Positions 56,287-64,000 of a stretch of DNA of 64,000 bases are shown here, piece by piece (position 1 is the stretch's first letter; every line of letters starts with the position of its first letter). The position numbers were made by a program, and so were the translations under genes. The stretch is from Siphonodentalium dalli (taxonomy: Eukaryota; Mollusca; Scaphopoda; Gadilida; Siphonodentaliidae). The notes below the pieces were generated by a model. That model did no database searches. It saw only the letters and a program-made list of their open reading frames with translations, and was not told where the DNA came from. The stretch is taken from the NCBI GenBank assembly GCA_032622095.1, contig CP136062.1, forward strand, positions 229,294,578-229,358,577. The letters run 5' to 3'.

Positions 56287-59200
56287 GTTCTATAGACATT
56301 CACAGGGGACCATCTAGATGATGCTAAAGGGGTCTACTAGGAGTAGCTTTTTACGAGAAAGATAATGGTCGGGGTTAGAATTTTCTAAAGTGACGCCGTT
56401 GTTGTCAGGGGCAGAAAAGGGGAAGGGGCAGAAAAACAAATTGTCGCCGATTGCCACCAAACTTATATATAATAATCCCCATGATATGAGGAATCTAATG
56501 GTGTGGTTTAAATATGTCAAAAGTCGCGCCGTTCGCGTCAGGGGTGCCCGGAAGGGGGAGGGGCAGATTTTTTTCTGTCGCCGATTTCCACCAAACTTAT
56601 ATATAATCATCCCCATGATATGAAAAAACCAACGGTGTGGTTTAAAAGTGGCGTCGTTCGAGTCAGGGGTGCACGGAAGGGGAGAGGGGCACCAAAATTG
56701 AAAAACTAATTTTAGCGCCGATCTCCACCAAATTGATATATATTCTTCTTCATTATACAAGGAATCAAATTGTGCGCTTTAACAACGCCAAATTGTTGTC
56801 TTTTGGTTGAGAGATTGGGAGGGGGTGGGCACTAAATTTGATAATAATTAGTTTAGTCGCCGATTGCCACCACACTTATACAAATTCATCCCCATGGTAT
56901 GAGGAGTCTAATGGTGTTGCTTATATCTGCCAAATGTGGCCTCATTCGAGTCAGGGTTGCATTGAAAGGGACAGGGCACCAACATTGATGCACAATGTTT
57001 TTGCGCCAATTTTCACCAAATTGATACACGTTCTTATCCAAGATATGAGGAATCTAATCATGTGATTTAAAGACGCCATAGTGGTGCTGTTTGTTTGAGA
57101 GATGGGGTGTGGATTGGCACCAAATTTGATAAAAAAAATTGTTTAGTCGCCGATTATCACCAAACTTATAAACAATGATCTCCATGATATCAGGAGTATA
57201 ATCGTGTGGTTTAAGGATATCATAAGTTGGGCCATTCGAGTCAGTGGTGTATAGAGATGAGAGGGACACAACAAATTATATCTATATGTTTAGTGCCGAT
57301 TTCCACCAGATTGATACATATTCTTCTCTGTGATACGAGGAATCTTATTGTGTCGTTTAGATACACCAAATTTGTGCCCTATGGGTGAGAGATATGGGGA
57401 CCTTAAATTTGATACGAATTTGTATACTCGCCAATTTTCACCAATTTCATATATATGCATCTCTAATCTCTAATGAGTCTTAGTGTGTGCAGCTTGAGAC
57501 TGAAATAGGGACGGGGGGTCACCAAGACTGATACAAAATATTTTTAGTACTAATTACCATCAAATTCAGACACGTTCTTCTCAAATGATACAAGAAATAA
57601 AATCGTGCTGTCTGTCTGTCTGTCTTTCTGTCTGTCTGTGTACGTTCTATATATAACTTTACGCGGTACAATCGAGATGGCACCAAGGCGTTCTAAGAGG
57701 GGTAACTGTTTACAAGGAAGATAACGGTGCGGGTAAAAAAATTATAAAATGACGCTGTTGGTGTCAGGGGAAGAAAAGGGGGAGGTCGGCAAAATTAAAA
57801 ATATATCGTGAAATAGTTTTGTCGCCGATTTCCACTAAACGAATACATAATCACCTTCGCAATATGGCGTTGTTCGAGTCAACGTTGCATCAACAATTGA
57901 TTTAATAAACTATTTTTAGCCCAGATTTCCACCAAATTGATATATTATTCTTCTCTATGATACGAGGAATATCATCGTGTGATTTAAAGACGTCATATTG
58001 TTGTCAGTTGGGTGAGAGATATGGGTCATAACTATTCTCAGAATTTGTTTAGTTGCTGAATACCACCAAACATATATATAATAATCGCCAGTATATCATG
58101 CATCCATGACTGACCATGAGTCTAATGGGAATGGTTTAAATGTGTCAAAAGAGGCAAACGCTGGTACACATTTATTTGGCACCAATTTCCACCGAATTCA
58201 TACACGTTTTTCTCTAATGATATACCATGAATTAAATCACATTTGGTGTCGTTTGCGTCGCGGATGGCGAGCGGATATGCACTATCATTGATAAGATTGC
58301 TATTCGCCTCTATCCACATATAAGTTATATACAGTCACCCAGGCCATCTCCATATCATTTTAAGTAGTTTTGGACGTTCACATTTCTCAATCCCGACATA
58401 TGGTTACCCACTTAAGTCACTTGAACAATTATATCTTCTTAACTGTCATATTTATATGGGAATAGCAATCAGGGCATTCACAAAATGAGCTAGCAAAAAG
58501 AGATACATAGAAGAAGCATTAAACGTACATTTATCATTCTATTGAAGAGATACATATATTCGTGCAAACTGAGAACCGTCAGAGGATTGCATATATATTA
58601 TAACAAAATTGAGTCTGTTCCATTCAATACAGCTTCCACAAAAAAGTTACAATTTGTCAAGAGATGTGGAAGGCCTGTTCAAAAATAGTGGTCACAGTGT
58701 GCAGTCAAATATGGTTTCTTCTGATATACAAGAAAACGTATTTAGTAGCATAAGACTTTTCAGGATCCTCCCAATACTGCACATCTGACAAGTGTTTTGT
58801 AACAGACTCCTCGACTGACATAAACAACTCAAAATCTCGCTCTGTGCCTGGCACATGTAGCTAATATTTATGCGCATCAACATTTCGTTTAAACTGAGAA
58901 TATTTAGCCAATATATAGCACCATGAACAGAGGAGCACATGGAAATTTCTTTAAAACATCTGCATCTTCATGGAGATAGCCAGGTGTCCTCGAGAACTTA
59001 GTTCAACTCACTAAATTGATTGATACATCTCAATATTTAAAACCCAATTATCATCTTTTATCGAACTAATGTGTGTATGATGTTCATGTATCATATTATA
59101 ACGTCTAATGTATACGCAGTTGTAAATAAATACATACTTCGTTATTGTTGGAACGGATTAATCGCGACAAACAGAATGACAATTGACAAGGTGAGCCACT

Positions 59201-59374
59201 ACTTATATCCCATGACTGTAATAATCATGTTTTATGATGCTATTTGAATATACAATTTATGAGAAAACGTATTACACTTTTAAGCAAGAGCATTCTCTAT
59301 CCCCAACAAATATCACCAGCATACAGAGGGTTTCTCATCGCATTAACCTGGGCAACGCCGGGTAACCCTGCTAG
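56236..59374 (+). mobile_element. Non-autonomous Helitron, copy 2
   Basis: A 3139-bp element. It starts TCTATATCTATATTTGCGAA and ends GGGTAACCCTGCTAG. It interrupts a tandem repeat unit exactly between A (56235) and T (59375), and intact units read ...TTATTATATTAATTATA..., so the empty site is known and there is no target duplication. A TC start, CTAG end, a short GC-rich hairpin just before the end and A|T insertion are the hallmarks of Helitrons. Internally it carries (CTGT)n tracts and many diverged GCCGATTTCCACCAAA-type segments. No Rep/helicase is present. Confidence 0.9.
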
Positions 59375-59545
59375 TTAATTATAAATACAACCATTATTAT
59401 TTTTTCAATTTCCATCTAAGTATGTGAGACGCATCAAAAGCATGTATCAAGCATATAATATATAATGCAGTCACGACTTTATTATATTAAATATAGCTCC
59501 AACCATTATTATTGTTTAATTTCCATGCAAGTATGTGAGACACGA
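59375..59545. repeat. About 120-bp tandem repeat, right of Helitron copy 2
   Basis: This is the continuation of the unit split by the Helitron plus one further copy (59455-59545). Confidence 0.85.
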
Positions 59546-59627
59546 AGACACAACAACCGTTAATATTAATGATTGCGACCCTGTATACGAGCTAGATCTA
59601 AAGGCTGCACGTTTGGTCAGTATATTA

Positions 59628-60219
59628 TAAATCGCGGGCTTGCGCGAAACCTAGGCTTGCTACTCTTCCCATTAAATCGCGGGCCAGCGTGAAACCTAGG
59701 ATTACTACTCTTCCCATTAAATCGCGGGCCAGATAGGAAACTAGGCATGCTACTCTTCCCATTAAATCGCGGGCGAGCGCGGAACCTAGGCTTGCTACTC
59801 TTCCCATTAAATCGCGGGCCAGATAGGAAACTAGGCATGCTACTCTTCCCATTAAATCGCGGGCCAGCGCGAAACCTAGGCTTGCTACTCTTCCCATTAA
59901 ATCGCGAGCCAGCGCGGAACCTAGGCTTGCTACTCTTCCCATTAAATCGCGGGCCAGATAGGAAACTAGGCATGCTACTCTTCCCATTAAATCGCGGGCC
60001 AGCGCGAAACCTAGGCTTGCTACTCTTCCCATTAAATCGCGAGCCAGCGCGGAACCTAGGCTTGCTACTCTTCCCATTAAATCGCGGGCCAGCGCGAAAC
60101 CTAGGCTTGCTACTCTTCCCATTAAATCGCGGGCCAGCGCGAAACCTAGGCTTGCTACTCTTCCCATTAAATCGCGGACCAGCGCGGAAACTAGGCATGC
60201 TACTCTTCCCATTAAATAT
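59628..60219. repeat. 45-bp minisatellite, 13 units
   Basis: The unit is ATTAAATCGCGGGCCAGCGC, GAAACCTAGGCTTGCTACTC, TTCCC. Three subtypes differ in the middle: CCAGCGCGAAACC, CCAGATAGGAAAC and GAGCCAGCGCGGAACC. They appear in the repeated order B-A-C, B-A-C in the centre, a 135-bp higher-order period. Because 45 is divisible by three, several frames on both strands are open for about 200 codons. These are not genes. Confidence 0.95.
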
Positions 60220-60339
60220 GAAGTTGATAAATATTATATCTCCGGTGCTCATCGGTTTGCGATGTTCCGACAGTAACTATGTTTTTGGAAATACATTGAA
60301 GTAAATCGAGCGCTGGTGGGGAGTTAAAAAAAATTCATC

Positions 60340-60402
60340 CTCGTAATTAAGCCGAAAAAATAGTAATTTAGGGGCGTTAAATCGGATTATGCATCTTTAA
60401 GC
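60340..60402. repeat. Right end of a second MITE copy
   Basis: AATAGTAATTTAGG(G)GCGT followed by AATCGGATT and ATCTTTAAG matches 28246-28290 of the TTAA MITE (27894-28286). The left part was not found, so it is a truncated copy. Confidence 0.65.
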
Positions 60403-60529
60403 ACGTGCATCGACTCCCGGGAAATATTTATAACGGTTAATTGTGATTGTGAGTTAACAAAACCCCTATCTGCTCTAATTAAGACAACATAAGTGCGTGT
60501 ATTATTTCCACCAACATCACGACAGTATA

Positions 60530-61090
60530 TCAGGACCGAAAAAGTGGGTCAAATAAAAATTCCCGCTCTGCTCGGTCAGCAATATTTGGGAAAATGTGGC
60601 AAATGACCATGACAGCATCTTAAATAGGGCGAGACAAAATTTCCTGTGAAAAACAATTCTGGAAAAAAGTTCAAAAATGCCTCGAAAATAGGCAAAGTCC
60701 GAAATTGGCCGAAACAAGTGGTGGGTCATTAATGGCCACCTCGGCCTAAAATTTTGGGCGGAATTTTTTTTGGGTCGAGTCCGAAAAAGTGGGTCGAATC
60801 CCAGGTTTCGCTCTACTCGGTCGGGAAAATTTCGGAAAATGTGGCAAACTCACATATTAAAAAATTACCACCTGGGCCGAACTTTTTGGGCCTAAAAGTT
60901 TTTGGGTCGAGTCCGAAAAAGTGGGTCAAATAGAAATTGCCGCTCTGCTCGGTCAGAAATATTTGGGGAAATGTGGCAAATGACCAGGGCAACGTCTTAA
61001 GTAGGGCGAGACAAAATTTCCTGTGAAAAAAAATTCTGGAAAAAAGTTCAAAAATGCCTCGAAAATAGGCAAAAGTCCAGGGGGGCCGAA
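60530..61090. repeat. GC-richer repeat block, plus orientation
   Basis: Two to three diverged rounds of GTCCGAAAAAGTGGGTC, GCTCTGCTCGGTC, AAAATGTGGCAAATGACCA and AAAAATGCCTCGAAAATAGG. Related sequence lies at 62800-62910 in the same orientation and at 63200-63680 in inverted orientation. Confidence 0.85.
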
Positions 61091-62590
61091 TTTTGTTTAC
61101 GAGACATGAGGTGGGGGTGTGGGTGGGTACCCGAGGCCGGAAACAGTTTTAGACCACCTTTTTTGCATTTTGTTTTCATTGACATATTTTCAACTGTTTT
61201 AAACATATTTGTTGATATGTTGTGGCTTGTTGCAATATGAGAAGCACTAATACATTCAATATTGTTATAATTACCCCCATAAGTTGATATAAAATGGAAA
61301 AATAGTGAATATTGTGGGGGTGGGTCCCAAAATTTTCATTGATTTTTTTTGCGCTCAAATTTTTTTTATTGTGTCTGTTTCAGCTTGCTTGGCAGTTTTT
61401 ATATTGAAAATTGTCTAGTTCATGGTGTAGATCAATAAAAAAAATACTTCAGATAGCTCTAGGGTAGGGTGAACTTAATGCAGTCTGACAATATCAGCTA
61501 ACAACTCATGACAGAATATTACAATAATTCTTATACTTCATGACAGTCTCTTTCCTCATACAGTTAGTTGATGCATGAGTGTAATGTATGAACTAAATAT
61601 TTGTATCAGTGTTTGTATACTAAATTGATTTTTAAATATACTTTTGTCAAATAATTATTTGAATTGACAAATTATTTGTTTCAGTGTTGTTGACAACCAT
61701 CAATAAGTAAATAAGTAGACATGAAATAAAGTTTTAATAACATTTATTGAAAGAAACAAAAATATAACCTTCCTTGGATAGTCTTCTGAAAAGTATAAAA
61801 ATATTATTTAAATAGATGTGAAGAGGGGCCAGGACACATTACAGTTTTGTTCAAATTGTAATTATTATATCCCATAATTACCTGCATATACTAGTATGTA
61901 AATGACACTTAATGTCTAATTCAGGCTAATTTGAAAATTATCAAAGAAGAAAATTAATTTACTTAAAATTATTGTATATTTATAAGATGATGTGCATGCA
62001 AGGTGGTCTAGTTTGAAGGCACACATAAAGGTCATGTACAGAATGTGTGTGGATTTCTTATTGCACATGAACTCCATCCAGTACATAACCGAAGTTCAGC
62101 TCTGGTTGTCCAAATTAATCTCAGTAATATACATCCGTGTATATGGATTTGGCACTAAGTTGACCATCAACATTCAAACTCAAAGGGTTAAGCATTATTT
62201 TAGGCCTAGTTCTAAGTCGTAATGTGAGGTCGGGTCGGTGGTCATGCAGGCATACATGAAAGCTAATTCGTACACTGGTTCATATGCACATTTTCCTTTT
62301 TGGTATTACTATAGGCTCTATGCCTACTAGTTGATGCTGGTTGATGTCTGAAAAAAAGATAAATTTAAGTTTGTGTAATTTTTTATTCTACTATAAGCCC
62401 TAACACTGACCCTAGTTATTTTGTGTTGTCATTCCAGGGGATTCAGCATATTTTTCACCTACTCACACCAGCTGTACTCCCACAGATGAATAGGCTGGGT
62501 TATAAATTTACCAATATAATCACATAATATTCTACCTTTGTTGATTGCTTAGAGTTCAATTTTGCACATGTTTGTTAACTGGAAGTAACA
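61091..62590. other. AT-rich spacer between inverted repeat blocks
   Basis: No gene or element end was recognised. The open frames at 61176-61358 and 61992-62222 lack domains. Confidence 0.4.
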
Positions 62591-62909
62591 TTTAATTTGG
62601 TCTTTCAAAGAAGGGACCAATACAGAGCGGTTGGTCGTTTTTACAGAGGGGACCAACATAAAGCTTTGTTGTTTTGGGGTGGGTGTCTAAAATGTTATGA
62701 AAAAAAAATGCAAGAAAGGGTGGGTGGGTGTAAAACAATGGAGATATAAAACAAGGACCCCCACGTCTCGCAACTTTTTTACGCCCCCCCCCCTGCAAAG
62801 TCCGAAAATAAACGGAAATAGTCTGAAACAAGTGCGGGGTCATAAATGGCCACCTCGGCCAAAAAATTTGGGCCGAAAAGTTTTTGGGTCGAATCCGAAA
62901 AAGTGGCTG

Positions 62910-63190
62910 CGTGGTTCACCCCGAAGGCTCGGTATGCGGGAGACTAATCGCCCAGAACTCTACATGCTTCCTGGAGGTTTTGATGAGTCTCCCGTGTCCT
63001 GTAGGAGCGGCCGTCTAGCACAAACTGGTCCACATTGAGCTGTCTGTCTTGGCCCCCCAGCAGTCAGACTACAATTGGCTCGTCCTGTATTGCCACTCTG
63101 ATTGCTTGCCAGACGTCGCCTTCGTAAAAGTGGACCTCTCTGGACTATGGGAAGTGCAGGTCCTTGGACCATGCATGGCCGTTGTGACAG
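62910..63190. other. GC-richer unclassified segment
   Basis: This roughly 280-bp segment is richer in G+C than its surroundings and interrupts the repeat blocks. Short frames (for example PELYMLPGGFDESPVSC on the plus strand) suggest decayed coding DNA, possibly from a retroelement, but I do not recognise a family. Confidence 0.3.
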
Positions 63191-63199
63191 ATAAGCTTT

Positions 63200-63680
63200 A
63201 TATCTATTTTCGAGGCATTTTTGAACTTTTTTCCCCGATTTTTTTTCACACGAAATTTCGTCTGGCTTTACTCAAGACGTTGCCATGGTCAATTGCCACA
63301 TTTTCCCAAATTTTCCCGACCGAGCAGAGCGAAAACTGGGATTCGACCCACTTTTTCGGACTGGACCCAAAAACAAATTCGGCCCAAAAAGTTTGCCACA
63401 TTTTCAGAAATTTTCCCGACCGAGCAGAGCGAAAACTGGGATTCGACCCACTTTTTCGGACTCGACCCAAAAAATTTCTACCCAAATGTTTTGGCCGAGG
63501 TGGCCATTAATGACACACCACTTGTTTCGACCAATTTCCGTTCATTTTCGGACTTTGCCTATTTTCGAGGCAGTCTTGAACTTTTTTCCAGAATTGTTTT
63601 TCACAGGAAATTTTGTGTCGCCCTATTTAAGACGCTGCCATGGTCATTTGCCACATTTTCCCAAATTTTCTGAATAAGGA
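63200..63680. repeat. GC-richer repeat block, inverted orientation
   Basis: This is the reverse complement of the 60530-61090 type: TATTTTCGAGGCA, TTGCCACATTTTCCCAAATT, GACCGAGCAGAGCG and GACCCACTTTTTCGGACT in repeated rounds. The overlapping frames at 63049-63677 arise from the repeat. The final 320 bp of the window (63680-64000) shows nothing recognisable. Confidence 0.85.
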
Positions 63681-64000
63681 ATAAGGAATAAGTAACGAAA
63701 TTCACGCTGCTCTCTGATTCACTGACATTGGTAGTGTCGTGATATACACAGTTCGGTGAATCTTTTTATTAAATTTCATCGGTAAATGTGTGAGTATAGG
63801 AGGACGCTGTCTGAATGTTACTGATATTGTCGTGACGTACACATGCACCCATTAAGACATGAACTGTGTTGTACGAGTGACTTGACAATTTCTGGCATGT
63901 CATGTTACCAACAAGTATGCCACTTTGATGTTTTACTTTTACATAAATTTGAGTTTTAATTGAAATATATTTCAATAATATGTTATCGTGTTTTATTTGC

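Noticed and set aside
59617-60304. Repeat-rich open frames of 185-211 codons on both strands
   Set aside because: The 45-bp period keeps several frames open at once. There is no start context, domain or splice support.

Overview
This window looks like intergenic and intronic DNA from an AT-rich invertebrate animal genome. A bivalve or other mollusc is my best guess, with moderate to low confidence. The reasons are intron-bearing extracellular-domain exons joined in phase 1, a C-type lectin gene, several non-LTR retrotransposon families, Helitrons, long-inverted-repeat DNA transposons, and a Polinton/Maverick-like element whose capsid-type genes resemble proteins often seen in bivalve genomes. 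There are no bacterial operons, rRNA genes or convincing tRNA genes. Most of the 64 kb is repetitive.

Layout. 1-13.3 kb: decayed LINE fragments on the minus strand (783-2813, 10271-10740), a 1.6-kb element with long inverted repeats (5529-7123) and small tandem repeats. 13.36-23.9 kb: a satellite array of 66-74-bp units carrying CACGTG, with higher-order duplications, interrupted by a 1196-bp truncated LINE (14275-15470) flanked by a 12-bp target duplication. 24.6-28.3 kb: DNA transposons with inverted repeats, including a 1409-bp element (25377-26785, TSD TAGAC) and a 393-bp MITE (TTAA). 28.86-32.04 kb: a LINE with a nearly complete reverse transcriptase ORF. 34.4-37.4 and 56.2-59.4 kb: two copies of one 3-kb non-autonomous Helitron. 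37.5-39.8 kb: a MULE-like element. 40.6-51.2 kb: a decayed Polinton/Maverick-like element. 59.6-63.7 kb: a 45-bp minisatellite and inverted GC-richer repeats.

The only host gene I can support is on the minus strand. It has a Thr-rich mucin-like exon (55428-55114), the first half of a C-type lectin domain (52451-52254) and the last half with stop codon (34169-33955). All junctions have splice consensus and matching phase 1. The 18-kb intron between the two lectin exons contains a Helitron, a MULE-like element and the whole Polinton-like element. The 5' exon or exons (signal peptide) were not found.

The Polinton-like element has long inverted repeats built from sub-repeats, a palindromic divergent promoter (44960-45113) driving a minus-strand gene and a plus-strand block, capsid-type genes including an F54H12.2-like gene, an adenain-like protease and a BIR-RING (IAP-like) gene. 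All are broken by stops or frameshifts, and no polymerase B, integrase or ATPase gene was seen. It contains a nested 971-bp DNA transposon and a Jockey-like LINE.

The most novel observation is directly downstream of that LINE's stop codon. Six tandem modules (43346-43637) each fold into two helices separated by the same asymmetric internal loop (CA opposite CGTCC), with compensatory changes in both helices. This looks like a repeated structured RNA motif. A second notable feature is a minisatellite (about 54160-55114) that repeats the 5' splice donor of the Thr-rich exon 15 times.
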